From Burkholderiales bacterium (lineage in GTDB: Bacteria; Pseudomonadota; Gammaproteobacteria; Burkholderiales; Burkholderiaceae_C): DNA of 50,565 nucleotides. The DNA lies in contig JAJUGJ010000026.1 in NCBI GenBank assembly GCA_029268225.1, positions 1-50,565 on the forward strand, given 5' to 3'. The position numbers and the translations under genes are program-made. Positions 35,550-44,893 of this stretch are shown here, one piece after another. Within the stretch, counting starts at the first letter, position 1. Each line of letters starts with the position of its first letter. Below the pieces are notes generated by a model that did no database searches, had not been told where the DNA came from, and was given only the letters and a program-made list of their open reading frames with translations.

Positions 35550-37526
35550 TCAGGCCGTGGGGCGGGCCTTGTAGAACTGCATGGGCGACTCGGGGATCTG
35601 GTTGAGCACCGATTTCTTGATCTTGCCCACCACGTGCATCTCGCAGGGCTTGCAGTCAAAGCGCAGGGTGAGCTTTTCCTTGCCGTTGATGAGTTGCAGC
35701 GGCTCGGCGCGCACCGTGCCCTGCACGCCTTGCACGCCCTTGGCCTGCTTGGGACACAGGCTCAGCGAGAAGCGTACGCAGTGCTTGGTGATCATCAGGC
35801 TGACCTCGCCGAGTTCTTCCTGGCTTTCGTATGCGGCTTCGATCACCTTCACGCCATGCTTGGCGTAGAAGTCGCGGGCCTTGTGGTTGTAGACGTTGGC
35901 CAGGTAGCTCAGCGTGTCTTCAGGGTAGGCCACGGGGGGCTCGACCGCTGCGGCGCGTTGCGGGCGCTCGTAAGCGGCAGCGCGGGCGGCTTCCAGCGAT
36001 TCGATGGCCCCGCGGCGCAGGTGCTTGATCACCGAGGCGGGCACGAACCAGGGCTGGGCCGTGGCCAGGCTGACGTCGTGCACCGAGAAGATGGTGTTGC
36101 CCAGCTTGCCCAGGTTGTCGCGCAGGCTGGCTTCGGACTGGGCCGCGTCTTGCGGGGCCTGCTTGTCGCAGGTCACCGTCGCGCTGCCCACGCAGCCGTC
36201 TTCGTCAGTCACGGTCAGCGTCAGGCCGTCCGGGGTGTCGCTCAGAGCCAGCCAGGTGCCAATGCGGCGCTCGGCCGACTTCTTGGACATCTGGTTGTCC
36301 CACGCGCGGTCGCGGTTGCGGTTGATGGCCACGCCGGGCTTCAGGTCGGCCAAGGTGGCGATGTCTTCGTTGGGGAAGACGCGCCACAGGCGGCCGGCCT
36401 TGCCCACGGGCTCGGCGGTGTTCACCTGCACGCCCACGATGTCCTTGGTCAGCGTCAGGTAGTTCAGGCCGTCGCCGTTGTGGATGCCGCCGGCTTCGCG
36501 CACGGCTTCATCGTCGATGGCCACGTCAAACCACTTGTCGCCCACCTTGGCGACCTCGCCCACGGGCAGGCCCAGGTGCTTGGGGCTCTCGAAGGCGCCG
36601 ATGTCTTCCTTGCGGCCGGTGACGAAGTAGTCGGTGCTACCTCGGTTGAAGTTGCGCTCGGGGTCGGGCTGGAAGAAGAAGGTGTTCTCGCCCGAGGAGG
36701 CGCGAGACAGTTCCGGGCGTGCTTCCAGGATCTCGTCGAGCAGCATGCGGTAGTGGGCGGTGATGTTCTTCACATAGCCCATGTCCTTGTAGCGACCTTC
36801 GATCTTGAAGGAGCTCACGCCCGCGTCGATCAGGGCCTCGAGGTTGGCGCTCTGATCGTTGTCCTTCATGGACAGCACGTGCTGCTCGAACGCCACGACC
36901 TGGCCGCTGTTGTCCGTCACGTTGTAGGGCAGGCGGCAGGCCTGCGAGCAGTCACCCCGGTTGGCACTGCGGCCGGTGTGGGCGTGGCTGATGAAGCACT
37001 GGCCGCTGTAGGCCACGCACAGGGCGCCATGAATGAAAAACTCGATGGCGCAGTGGGTGTTGATCGCGATCGTGCGGATCTGCTTGAGGTTCAGTTCGCG
37101 CGCCAGCACGATCTGGCTGAAGCCCACGTCCTGCAGGAACTTGGCTTTTTCGACGGTGCGGATGTCGGTCTGGGTGGAGGCGTGCAGCTGGATCGGGGGC
37201 AGGTCGAGCTCCAGCAGGCCCATGTCCTGCACGATCAGCGCGTCGACGCCAGCGTCGTACAGCTCCCAAATCTGCTTGCGGGCGCCTTCCAGCTCGTCGT
37301 CGCGCAAGATGGTGTTCAGGGTGGCGAACACCTTGGCGTGGTAGCGATGGGCGTGCTGCACCAGGCGCGCAATGTCCTGCACCGAGTTGCTGGCATTGGC
37401 GCGCGCACCGAACGACGGCCCACCGATGTAGATGGCATCGGCGCCGTGGTTGACGGCCTCGATGCCGATGTCGGCAGTCTTGGCGGGCGCGAGCAATTCA
37501 AGGGGGTGGCGGGCGGCGAGGAGCAT
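35550..37526 (-). CDS. rlhA: U32-family protein RlhA-like (23S rRNA C2501 hydroxylation)
   Basis: Peptidase U32 family protein of 658 residues, with the long RlhA/YdcP layout rather than the shorter TrhP/YegQ. E. coli RlhA is needed for 5-hydroxycytidine at 23S rRNA C2501. The N-terminal barrel begins HPLELLAPAKTADIGIEAVNHGADAIYIGG. The family signature is AIEFFIHGALCVAYSGQCF with Cys170, Cys177, Cys193 and Cys197, probable iron-sulfur ligands. A C-terminal extension ends with RFDCKPCEMHVVGK. The start ATG is at 37524-37526. It faces the DUF1624 gene closely. The function is assigned by homology. Confidence 0.85.
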   Translation of the reverse strand: MLLAARHPLELLAPAKTADIGIEAVNHGADAIYIGGPSFGARANASNSVQDIARLVQHAHRYHAKVFATLNTILRDDELEGARKQIWELYDAGVDALIVQDMGLLELDLPPIQLHASTQTDIRTVEKAKFLQDVGFSQIVLARELNLKQIRTIAINTHCAIEFFIHGALCVAYSGQCFISHAHTGRSANRGDCSQACRLPYNVTDNSGQVVAFEQHVLSMKDNDQSANLEALIDAGVSSFKIEGRYKDMGYVKNITAHYRMLLDEILEARPELSRASSGENTFFFQPDPERNFNRGSTDYFVTGRKEDIGAFESPKHLGLPVGEVAKVGDKWFDVAIDDEAVREAGGIHNGDGLNYLTLTKDIVGVQVNTAEPVGKAGRLWRVFPNEDIATLADLKPGVAINRNRDRAWDNQMSKKSAERRIGTWLALSDTPDGLTLTVTDEDGCVGSATVTCDKQAPQDAAQSEASLRDNLGKLGNTIFSVHDVSLATAQPWFVPASVIKHLRRGAIESLEAARAAAYERPQRAAAVEPPVAYPEDTLSYLANVYNHKARDFYAKHGVKVIEAAYESQEELGEVSLMITKHCVRFSLSLCPKQAKGVQGVQGTVRAEPLQLINGKEKLTLRFDCKPCEMHVVGKIKKSVLNQIPESPMQFYKARPTA

Positions 37527-37567
37527 GGGTGGCGCGATCCAAAGAGCAAACCGCCGATACTATCGCC

Positions 37568-38401
37568 ATGCGCCCCCAAAAAGCACATATCCCCATGGCA
37601 ACACCCCCTCACAGTCGGGATTCCGGCGCACCTTCGGGCTCTGTGGCAGGCCGCTTTGACCGGCTGGACGCCCTGCGCGGTTTCGCCCTGGTGTGGATGG
37701 CGGTGTTTCACTTCTGTTTCGACCTCAGCACCTACCGCCTGCTGGACGCCAATTTCTACCAGGACGCGCTCTGGACCACCCAGCGCACCCTGATCCTGTC
37801 GCTGTTCTTGCTGTGTGCGGGCGCCGGGCAGGCGGTGGCCACGGCGCAGGGCCAAAGCTGGGCGCGCTTCTGGCGCCGGTGGGCCCAGGTGCTGGGCTGT
37901 GCGCTGCTGGTGAGCCTGGGCAGCTGGTTCATGTTCCCGCGCAGCTACATCTCGTTCGGCGTGCTGCATGGCATGGCGGTGATGCTGATCGTGGCCCGCC
38001 TGAGCGCGCCGCTGAGGGGCTGGCTGTGGCCGCTGGGCTTGCTGGCGGTGTGTCTGCCGCAGTTCATCCAGCATCCGTTTTTCGACACGCGCCTGACCAA
38101 CTGGGTGGGCCTGGTCACCCACAAGCCCATCACCGAAGACTATGTGCCGGTGCTGCCCTGGCTGGGGGTGATGTGGTGGGGCATGGCCGCCACACAGTGG
38201 ATCTTGTCACGCCGACCGGGGTGGATGGCGTCGCCCGCAGCGGCTTCGGGCGACAATATTGGTTTCGTGCTCGCGTGGCCGCGCATCAGACAGGGTTTGA
38301 GCCTGCTGGGCCGCTGGAGCCTGACTTTTTACATGGTGCATCAGCCCGTGATGATTGGCGGTTTGTTGGCGTGGATGACGCTGACAGGCCGTGCGTTCTG
38401 A
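37568..38401 (+). CDS. DUF1624 / heparan-alpha-glucosaminide N-acetyltransferase-like membrane protein
   Basis: An inner-membrane protein (277 residues from this start) with about seven hydrophobic segments. It opens RFDRLDALRGFALVWMAVFHFCFDL, the acyltransferase_3/DUF1624 signature with the conserved Arg-Asp and His. It ends LTFYMVHQPVMIGG. Relatives move acyl groups onto sugars across the membrane; the substrate here is unknown. Possible ATG starts are 37529, 37568 and 37595. 37568 is used because a TACTAT box just upstream would suit a leaderless or short-leader message. It is divergent from rlhA. Confidence 0.78.
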   Translation: MRPQKAHIPMATPPHSRDSGAPSGSVAGRFDRLDALRGFALVWMAVFHFCFDLSTYRLLDANFYQDALWTTQRTLILSLFLLCAGAGQAVATAQGQSWARFWRRWAQVLGCALLVSLGSWFMFPRSYISFGVLHGMAVMLIVARLSAPLRGWLWPLGLLAVCLPQFIQHPFFDTRLTNWVGLVTHKPITEDYVPVLPWLGVMWWGMAATQWILSRRPGWMASPAAASGDNIGFVLAWPRIRQGLSLLGRWSLTFYMVHQPVMIGGLLAWMTLTGRAF

Positions 38402-38475
38402 GCGACGCGTGACCTGCTGAACCCACAGCCGAACACGCCGCAGTGCACCCGCAAGCCTCTCAAGAGAAGACCGAC

Positions 38476-39153
38476 ATGGCCATGACCCAAGACGAACTGA
38501 AAACCCTGGTGGGCCGCGCGGCCCTGGACTACGTGAAGCCCGGCAGCATCGTGGGCGTGGGCACGGGTTCGACCGTGGACAAGTTCATCGACGCCCTGGG
38601 CGAAGCACTGAAGGCCGACCTCAAGCGTGTGGCCGGTGCCGTCTCCAGCTCCGTGCGCAGCACCCAACGCCTCGAAGCCCTGGGCATCCAGGTCTTGCCG
38701 GCCGAGTCCGTGACGTCTTTGGGCGTGTACGTGGACGGTGCCGACGAGATCGACCATGGCGGCCACATGATCAAGGGCGGCGGTGCAGCCCTGACCCGCG
38801 AAAAGATCGTGGCCGACCTGGCCGAGCAGTTCGTCTGCATTGCCGACGAGTCCAAGCTGGTCAACACCCTGGGTAAGTTTCCGCTGCCGGTCGAGGTGAT
38901 CCCGATGGCTGCCGCGCAGGTCATCCGCGCCTTTGGCAAGCTGGGCGGCACGGGCAAGGTGCGTGAAGGCGTGACCACCGACAACGGCAACGTCATCGTG
39001 GACGTGACCGGTTTGCAGATCACCGCCCCGGCGCAGTTCGAGTCCGACATCAACCAGATCCCCGGCGTGGTGACCGTGGGCGTGTTCGCCCGCAACAAGG
39101 CCAGCGTGTGCCTGCTGGGCACGGCGCAAGGCGTCAAGACGCTGACGTTCTGA
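38476..39153 (+). CDS. rpiA: ribose-5-phosphate isomerase A
   Basis: Interconverts ribose 5-phosphate and ribulose 5-phosphate in the pentose phosphate pathway. The 225 residues show [13 protein letters not shown] near 27-39, [10 protein letters not shown] near 88-97, [12 protein letters not shown] and the catalytic-site [12 protein letters not shown]. The ATG at 38476 (MAMTQDELK) follows AAGAGAAG. It converges with the TIGR03862 flavoprotein gene, stop codons 9 bp apart. Its product feeds PRPP synthesis, which gives a loose metabolic link to the Prs-like gene 6 kb away. Confidence 0.96.
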   Translation: MAMTQDELKTLVGRAALDYVKPGSIVGVGTGSTVDKFIDALGEALKADLKRVAGAVSSSVRSTQRLEALGIQVLPAESVTSLGVYVDGADEIDHGGHMIKGGGAALTREKIVADLAEQFVCIADESKLVNTLGKFPLPVEVIPMAAAQVIRAFGKLGGTGKVREGVTTDNGNVIVDVTGLQITAPAQFESDINQIPGVVTVGVFARNKASVCLLGTAQGVKTLTF

Positions 39154-39162
39154 AGCTTTGGA

Positions 39163-40446
39163 TCAGGACTTCAGGTAAGCCAGCACGCCCTGAGCGGCGT
39201 GCCGACCGGTCGCCATCGATGCAGTGAGCAGGTAGCCCCCGGTCGGGGCTTCCCAGTCCAGCATTTCACCGGCACAGAACACGCCCGGCGCGTTCTTCAG
39301 CATCAGCTGTTCTGTCATGCCTTCAAAGCGCACGCCACCGGCCGTGCTGATGGCCTCGTCCATGGGGCGTGGAGCCTTCAGTGTGATGGGCAGCGCCTTG
39401 ATGGCTTGTGCCAGTTGCGCGGCATCGGCCAGTTGTTCGGCGCTCAGTACCTCGTGCAAGAGCGCCATCTTCAGTCCTTGAATACCCAGACGGCTCTTGA
39501 GGTGTGTGGACAGGCTGCGCGGCCCTTTGGGGCGCGATGTTTCGGCTAACACCTGGTCGGCCGTGTGCGAGGGCAGCAAATCCAGATGAATGGTGGCAGC
39601 GCCTTGCGCGTTGATCTGCTCACGGATGGCGGCCGAGAAAGCGTAGATCAGACTGCCTTCCACGCCGGTGTCGGTGAGCACGAACTCGCCTTGTTGGCGC
39701 CGGGTATGACCGTGTTGATCCGTGAACTGCAGGGCCACGGGCTTGATGGGCTGGCCTGCGAACTTCTGGCGCAGAAAATCACTCCATCCGCTCCGGCCCG
39801 CCCCGATGGGGGCCACGTCGAAGCCACAGTTGGCGGCTTGCAGCGGAGCCAGATCGACACCGCGTGCCTGCAGCCAGGGATACCAGGCGCCGTTGGAGCC
39901 CAGTCGTGACCAACTGCCGCCGCCCAAGGCCAGCAAGGTGGCTTGCGGTGTGACAGCCACTTCACCTTCGGGTGTGTCGAAGCGCATGGCGCCTGCCCCG
40001 TTCCAGCCCAGCCAGCGGTGGCGCATGTGAAAGCGCACACCTGCCTCACGCAGGCGGTGCAACCAGGCACGCAGCAAAGGCGCGGCCTTCATGTCGGTGG
40101 GGAAGACGCGGTTGGAGGTGCCGACGAAGGTGTCGATGCCCAAGCCCTGAGCCCAGGCGCGCAGGTCCTCTGGCGTGAAGGCGTGGATCAAGGGCGAAAG
40201 GGCTGCCTCACGCTCGGCAAACCGGCTGATGAACCGCGGTAAGGCCTCGGCATGGGTCAGGTTCAGCCCACCGCGCCCGGCCAGGAGAAATTTGCGCCCT
40301 ACCGAGGGCATGCTGTCGTACAAATCGACAGCGATGCCTTGGGCCGACAGGACTTCGGCAGCCATGAGGCCGGCCGGGCCGCCGCCCACAATGGCAACGG
40401 TGGGCTGGACGGGGGCACCGCCAGCCTGAGAGTCAGAGGAATTCAA
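39163..40446 (-). CDS. NAD(P)/FAD-dependent oxidoreductase, TIGR03862/HI0933 (YhiN-like) family
   Basis: A 427-residue flavoprotein. It has an N-terminal FAD-binding GGGPAGLMAAEVL (21-33), then SVGRKFLLAGRGGLNLTHAE and the ALGGGSWSRLGSNGAW motif. The C-terminal STAGGVRFEGMTEQLMLK and CAGEMLDWEAPTGGYLL complete the family pattern. The substrate is unknown. The only start upstream of the FAD motif in this frame is a TTG (complement 40444-40446), 3 bp after the stop of the glutaredoxin-like gene. Translation is therefore probably coupled to it. Confidence 0.85.
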   Translation of the reverse strand: MNSSDSQAGGAPVQPTVAIVGGGPAGLMAAEVLSAQGIAVDLYDSMPSVGRKFLLAGRGGLNLTHAEALPRFISRFAEREAALSPLIHAFTPEDLRAWAQGLGIDTFVGTSNRVFPTDMKAAPLLRAWLHRLREAGVRFHMRHRWLGWNGAGAMRFDTPEGEVAVTPQATLLALGGGSWSRLGSNGAWYPWLQARGVDLAPLQAANCGFDVAPIGAGRSGWSDFLRQKFAGQPIKPVALQFTDQHGHTRRQQGEFVLTDTGVEGSLIYAFSAAIREQINAQGAATIHLDLLPSHTADQVLAETSRPKGPRSLSTHLKSRLGIQGLKMALLHEVLSAEQLADAAQLAQAIKALPITLKAPRPMDEAISTAGGVRFEGMTEQLMLKNAPGVFCAGEMLDWEAPTGGYLLTASMATGRHAAQGVLAYLKS

Positions 40447-40449
40447 GGG

Positions 40450-41073
40450 TCAGAAGCGGAAACCGGGGGGAGCATTGCCAGCAGGGTTGCCTGGCGCGGA
40501 ATTGAACTGGGGTGGCTGCGCAGGCGCAGCCCCTTCGTCCGCCTTGGGGGCCGCAGTCGCTGGTGCCAGCGGCGTGGCGGCCGGATGGCGATAGGTCGGT
40601 GGCAGGGCCGATTGGCTGGGGTAGCCGGCGGCGTCCAGGTAAGAGGTCCATTCACCCTGTTCGTAGCCCGCGATTTGCTTGCTGCCAATCCGAATCACAG
40701 GGACCTGGTTGGTGCCTTCGCGGCTTTGCAGCGCACGAGCGTCGTCCGAGGTGTTCACCGTTTTCTCGGTGAATGGAACGCCTCGACCCTTGAGCAGGTT
40801 GCGGCCAGCGTCACAAGCAGCGCAGTTCGAGCTGGTGTACAGCGTGACCGGGTAACGCGACACCACATTGCGTAAAGCGAAAGGCAGTGCCGCATCACCG
40901 GTGGTGGCACCACCGACTGGCTTGACGGCCTGAGCCGGACGATCCACAGGTGGTCGATCGGTGTAGGTGACGCGGCCATCGGGGCCCACCACCTTGTACT
41001 GCGCGAAGGCTGGTGACGTGACGCCTGCCCAGACCAGACCACCGATCAATGCACTCACAACAATGCGGTTCAT
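40450..41073 (-). CDS. exported glutaredoxin-like protein with DUF4124 domain
   Basis: A 207-residue protein predicted to be periplasmic. It has a signal peptide at 1-24 (cleavage after PAFA), then a DUF4124 module (QYKVVGPDGRVTYTDRPP, 25-42). A glutaredoxin/thioredoxin-fold domain follows at about 73-150, with the Cys84-Ala-Ala-Cys87 centre (SSNCAACDAG) and cis-Pro125 (NQVPVI). The tail is Pro/Ala-rich and disordered. A GGGAG ribosome-binding site precedes the ATG. It probably handles thiols or disulfides outside the cytoplasm, but the partner is unknown. It overlaps in transcription with the flavoprotein 3 bp downstream. Confidence 0.82.
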   Translation of the reverse strand: MNRIVVSALIGGLVWAGVTSPAFAQYKVVGPDGRVTYTDRPPVDRPAQAVKPVGGATTGDAALPFALRNVVSRYPVTLYTSSNCAACDAGRNLLKGRGVPFTEKTVNTSDDARALQSREGTNQVPVIRIGSKQIAGYEQGEWTSYLDAAGYPSQSALPPTYRHPAATPLAPATAAPKADEGAAPAQPPQFNSAPGNPAGNAPPGFRF

Positions 41074-41102
41074 CTTTCACTCCCTCTCACCCCGTGGGGC
41101 GA

Positions 41103-43154
41103 TCAACTCATGCCTTGATGACGCAGCAAGGCGTCGATGCTCGGCTCACGCCCCCGGAAAGCCTTGAAATTCTCCATGGCCGAGTGGCTGCCGCCAGCTT
41201 CCAGGATGGCTTCACGGTAGCGACGACCAATGTCGGCGTTCAGCACCCCGGACTCAGGCGTGGCTGCCTCCTCGAAAGCAGCATACGCATCTGCAGAGAG
41301 TACCTCAGCCCACTTGTAGCTGTAATAACCCGCCGCATAGCCGCCCGCAAAGATGTGTGAAAAGCTGTGCTGGAAGCGGTTGAACGCGGGCGGAATGTTG
41401 ACGGAGACTTCTTGTCGCACCTCGTCCACCACTTTTTGCACGTTGGCTTCAGAGCCAGGCTCGGCGTGCAGGCGCATGTCGAACAGCGAGAACTCGATCT
41501 GGCGCACGGTCTGCATGCCGCTTTGGAAGTTCTTGGCGGCCACCATCTTGTCGAACAGCTCGCGCGGCAGGTGCGCACCGGTGTCGACGTGACTGGTGAG
41601 TTGCTGAACCACGTCCCACTCCCAGCAGAAGTTCTCCATGAACTGGCTGGGCAGCTCGACCGCATCCCACTCGACGCCACTGATGCCTGCCACCCCAATG
41701 TCGTTCACTTGCGTGAGCATGTGGTGCAGGCCATGACCGAACTCGTGGAACAGGGTGGTAACGTCGTCGTGGGTCAGCAAGGCAGGTTTGTCGCCCACGC
41801 CCTTGGCGAAGTTGCAGACCAGATGGGCCACCGGCGTCTGGGTGCCCTGGGTGTCGGGGCGCGTCCAGCGGCCGCGCACATCGTCCATCCAGGCGCCAGG
41901 GCGCTTGCCGGTACGGGCATACGGGTCCAGGTAGAACTGACCGACCAACTGGCCTTGACGCTCGATGCGGAAGAAACGCACCGATTCGTGCCACACAGGC
42001 GCCGTGTCGGGGAGGATCTGGACCTCGAACAGCTTCTCGATCAAGCCGAACAGGCCTTTCAGCACGGTGGGCTCGGTAAAGTACTGCTTGACCTCCTGAT
42101 CGCTGAAGGCGTAACGGGCTTCCTTGAGCTTTTCGCTCACATAGGCCACATCCCAGGCCTGCAGATCAGGCAGATCGCACTCGGTACGTGCAAACTCACG
42201 CAGCTCGGCCATGTCCTTCTCGGCGAAGGGGCGGGCGCGCTGGGCCAGGTCGCGCAGGAAGTGCATCACCTGCGCGGGGTTGTCGGCCATCTTGGGCACC
42301 AGCGACACTTCGGCGAAGTTGGCGTAGCCCAGCAGGCGGGCTTCCTCCTGGCGCAGCGCCAGGATGTCGGCCATCAATTGGGTGTTGTCACGCTCGGCTG
42401 GGCCAGATTCACTCGCACGGGTCGCGTAGGCGCGGTAAAGCGTCTCGCGCAGAGCGCGGTTACTGGTGTACTGCATGACCGGCAGGTAGCAGGGCATGTG
42501 CAAGGTCAGCTTGTGGCCATCCTTGCCCTCGGCTTCGGCCGCGGCACGGGTGGCATTCAGCACATCTTCTGGCACGCCCGCCATCTCGTCGGTGGTGGCG
42601 TAGTGGCTGAACGCATCGGTGGCGTCCATCACGTGCTCCGAGAAGGCCTGCGACTTCGCGGCCTGCTCCTCCTGGATGGCGGCAAAGCGGGCCTTGGCAT
42701 CGCCTTGCAACTCGGCGCCGCCCAGCACGAAGCCACGCAGGGCCAGGTCAAGGGCGCGCTGGCGCGCGGGGCTCAGGCGGCGTTCCGGCTCCAGGCCCTT
42801 TTGCGCTTCATTGAGGGCCTTGTACTTGGCGTACAGACGCTCGTCGGCGCCGAGGCGGGTGTAGAACTCGGTGACGCGCGGTAGGTTCTCGTTGTAAGCG
42901 GCGCGGATCTCGGGCGTGTCGGCCACGCTGTTGAGGTGACCCACAGCGCCCCAGGCACGGCCCAGGCGTTCGGTGCTCACGTCCAGCAGCAGCGAGAGGG
43001 CGTCGTAGTCCGCCGGTACGTCCGGACCGGTGACCTTGGCCAATGCCGCTTCGGCATCGGCCAGCAGCACGTCCAGGGCAGGTGTCACGTGTTCGGGCTT
43101 GATCTGATCGAACAGCGGCAGGCCGGAGGTGTCAAGCAGTGGATTGGTGCTCAT
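41103..43154 (-). CDS. prlC: M3-family oligopeptidase A
   Basis: A cytoplasmic zinc metallopeptidase that degrades short peptides, including cleaved signal peptides. The 683 residues match E. coli oligopeptidase A (680). The HEFGH zinc motif is at 470-474 (TTLFHEFGHGLHHML), with the third ligand Glu in GVEWDAVELPSQFMENF. FAGGYAAGYYSYKWAEVLSADAY is a further family block. The ATG at 43152-43154 (MSTNPLLDTSGL) is preferred over a longer start. It lies 126 bp downstream of folD on the same strand. Confidence 0.94.
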   Translation of the reverse strand: MSTNPLLDTSGLPLFDQIKPEHVTPALDVLLADAEAALAKVTGPDVPADYDALSLLLDVSTERLGRAWGAVGHLNSVADTPEIRAAYNENLPRVTEFYTRLGADERLYAKYKALNEAQKGLEPERRLSPARQRALDLALRGFVLGGAELQGDAKARFAAIQEEQAAKSQAFSEHVMDATDAFSHYATTDEMAGVPEDVLNATRAAAEAEGKDGHKLTLHMPCYLPVMQYTSNRALRETLYRAYATRASESGPAERDNTQLMADILALRQEEARLLGYANFAEVSLVPKMADNPAQVMHFLRDLAQRARPFAEKDMAELREFARTECDLPDLQAWDVAYVSEKLKEARYAFSDQEVKQYFTEPTVLKGLFGLIEKLFEVQILPDTAPVWHESVRFFRIERQGQLVGQFYLDPYARTGKRPGAWMDDVRGRWTRPDTQGTQTPVAHLVCNFAKGVGDKPALLTHDDVTTLFHEFGHGLHHMLTQVNDIGVAGISGVEWDAVELPSQFMENFCWEWDVVQQLTSHVDTGAHLPRELFDKMVAAKNFQSGMQTVRQIEFSLFDMRLHAEPGSEANVQKVVDEVRQEVSVNIPPAFNRFQHSFSHIFAGGYAAGYYSYKWAEVLSADAYAAFEEAATPESGVLNADIGRRYREAILEAGGSHSAMENFKAFRGREPSIDALLRHQGMS

Positions 43155-43280
43155 GGAAGATGCGCGTGAGGGCAAGCAAAGTGTGGACGGTGCAACAGAT
43201 GAGGCGTCAACCCGGAAATGCAAGGCAAACGCTGAGCCGATGCAGGTGAGTGCACCGGCTCTGGGCGGGCGGCAAACCGG

Positions 43281-44141
43281 TCAGGCTTGGCCGGCCGTGC
43301 GCTCTGCTGCTTCCATGGTGTTGACCAGCAGCATGGTAATGGTCATCGGGCCGACCCCACCCGGCACGGGGGTGATGTAGCCAGCGACTTCCTTGCAGCC
43401 GTTGAAGTCGACGTCGCCGCAGAGCTTGCCTTCGTCGTCGCGGTTCATGCCCACGTCGATGACGACGGCGCCGGGCTTGATCATGTCCGCGGTCAGCACG
43501 TTGCGCTTGCCCACGGCGGCGACCACGATGTCGGCCTGCCGGGTCATGGCGGCCAGATCGGCGGTGCCGCTGTGCGTGATGGTGACAGTGGCGTTGGCCG
43601 CCAGCAGCATCATGGCCATGGGCTTGCCGACGATGTTGGAGCGACCGATGACCACGGCGTGCTTGCCGCGCAGGTCCTTCATGCCGATGGATTCAAGCAT
43701 CTTCATGCAACCGTAGGGGGTGCAAGCCTTGAAGCCGACTTCACCGACCATCAGCGCGCCAGCGCTGGCGACGTGGAAACCGTCCACGTCCTTCAAGGGC
43801 GAGATGGCTTCGATCACCTTGTGGTCGTCGATGTGCTTGGGCAGGGGCAACTGCACCAGGATGCCGTGGATGGACGGGTCGTTGTTCAGGGCGTCGACGC
43901 GGGCCAGCAGTTCGGCCTCGGTCATCGTGGCATCGTACTTTTCCAGCACGGACTTGAAGCCTGCTTCTTCACAGGCCTTGACCTTGTTGCGGACATACAC
44001 CTGGCTGGCAGGGTTATCGCCGACCAGGACCACGGCCAGACCGGGCTTCGTGCCCTTGGCGGTGAGGGCGGTGGCGCGCTGGGCGACTTCGCCACGCAGT
44101 TGTTTGGACAGGGCGTTGCCGTCGATGAGTTGTGCGGTCAT
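43281..44141 (-). CDS. folD: bifunctional methylenetetrahydrofolate dehydrogenase/cyclohydrolase FolD
   Basis: Interconverts 5,10-methylene- and 10-formyl-tetrahydrofolate with NADP. The 286 residues carry the catalytic YxxxK (Tyr49, Lys53 in YVRNK), [13 protein letters not shown] and DVDGFH. The nucleotide-binding [10 protein letters not shown] and the C-terminal [11 protein letters not shown] are also present. A GGAGCAG site precedes the ATG. The terminator at 44171-44208 lies immediately upstream, between this gene and the response regulator, so folD should have a promoter in the short stretch between. Confidence 0.97.
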   Translation of the reverse strand: MTAQLIDGNALSKQLRGEVAQRATALTAKGTKPGLAVVLVGDNPASQVYVRNKVKACEEAGFKSVLEKYDATMTEAELLARVDALNNDPSIHGILVQLPLPKHIDDHKVIEAISPLKDVDGFHVASAGALMVGEVGFKACTPYGCMKMLESIGMKDLRGKHAVVIGRSNIVGKPMAMMLLAANATVTITHSGTADLAAMTRQADIVVAAVGKRNVLTADMIKPGAVVIDVGMNRDDEGKLCGDVDFNGCKEVAGYITPVPGGVGPMTITMLLVNTMEAAERTAGQA

Positions 44142-44170
44142 GGGCTGCTCCGGTAGGTGTGCAAATGGGT

Positions 44171-44208
44171 CAATAGAAAAAGGCCGCCACAGGGTGTGGG
44201 CGGCCTTT
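44171..44208 (-). terminator. rho-independent terminator after the response regulator gene
   Basis: A 10-bp stem AAAGGCCGCC (44179-44188) and GGCGGCCTTT (44199-44208), read on the minus strand, is followed by TTTCTATTG (the stem's last bases give a run of five T). It lies 42 bp after the regulator stop codon and ends the kinase-regulator operon before folD. Confidence 0.88.
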
Positions 44209-44249
44209 CAGCGGGAGGCGGCGGTCAAGCCGGGCTCCGGAAGTGGGGC

Positions 44250-44891
44250 TTACTTGGCGTTGGCCGCGTTGGCCGGGGCGTTGGCACCCAGCGCGATCTT
44301 CAGCAGGTCGGCCACGGTGTTGGCGTTGAGCTTTTCCATCACGTTGGCGCGGTGGGCTTCCACGGTCTTGATGCTGATGCCCAGGTCGTCGGCGATCTGC
44401 TTGTTCAGACGGCCCGCCACGATGCGCTCCAGCACTTGGGCTTCGCGGGTGGTCAGGCGCGACAGCAGGGCTTCGCGGCTGGCGGCTTCTTGCGACTGCG
44501 AGAAGGCAGTGCGGGCCTCGTCGAGCATGCGCTCGACCAGGGCAACCAGCGCGTCTTCCTTGAAGGGCTTCTCGATGAAATCCATCGCGCCCTTTTTCAT
44601 GGTGTTCACGGCCATGGGCACGTCGCCGTGGCCGGTGATGAACACGATGGGCAGGGGCGACTTGCGCTCCAGCAGCTTGTCTTGCAGTTCCAGCCCGCTC
44701 ATGCCATCCATGCGGATGTCGGCGATCAGGCAGGCGACTTCACGGGGGTCGAAGCGTGCCAGGAAGGATTCTGCAGAGTCGAAACAGCGAACACGGTAGT
44801 CCTTGCCTTCCAGCAGCCATTGCAACGAGTCGCGCACGGCCTCGTCGTCATCAACCACATACACAGTGCCTTTTTTCGGGATCAAGCTCAT
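44250..44891 (-). CDS. FixJ/LuxR-family response regulator
   Basis: A 213-residue transcription factor. The receiver domain has the acidic pocket VVDDDEAV (12-19), phospho-acceptor Asp58 (ADIRM), Thr86 (FITGHGD) and Lys108 (IEKPF). A C-terminal LuxR-type helix-turn-helix follows (LTTREAQVLERIVAG ... NKQIADDLGISIKTVEAHR). The GHGDVPMAVNTMKKGAMDFIEKPF stretch is typical of the FixJ/TtrR/DctR group. The tail is an Ala-Asn run (NAPANAANAK). It starts 2 bp after the kinase stop, so the two are surely made together. The target genes are unknown; aceE is the nearest divergent neighbour of the operon. Confidence 0.93.
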   Translation of the reverse strand: MSLIPKKGTVYVVDDDEAVRDSLQWLLEGKDYRVRCFDSAESFLARFDPREVACLIADIRMDGMSGLELQDKLLERKSPLPIVFITGHGDVPMAVNTMKKGAMDFIEKPFKEDALVALVERMLDEARTAFSQSQEAASREALLSRLTTREAQVLERIVAGRLNKQIADDLGISIKTVEAHRANVMEKLNANTVADLLKIALGANAPANAANAK

Positions 44892-44893
44892 GG

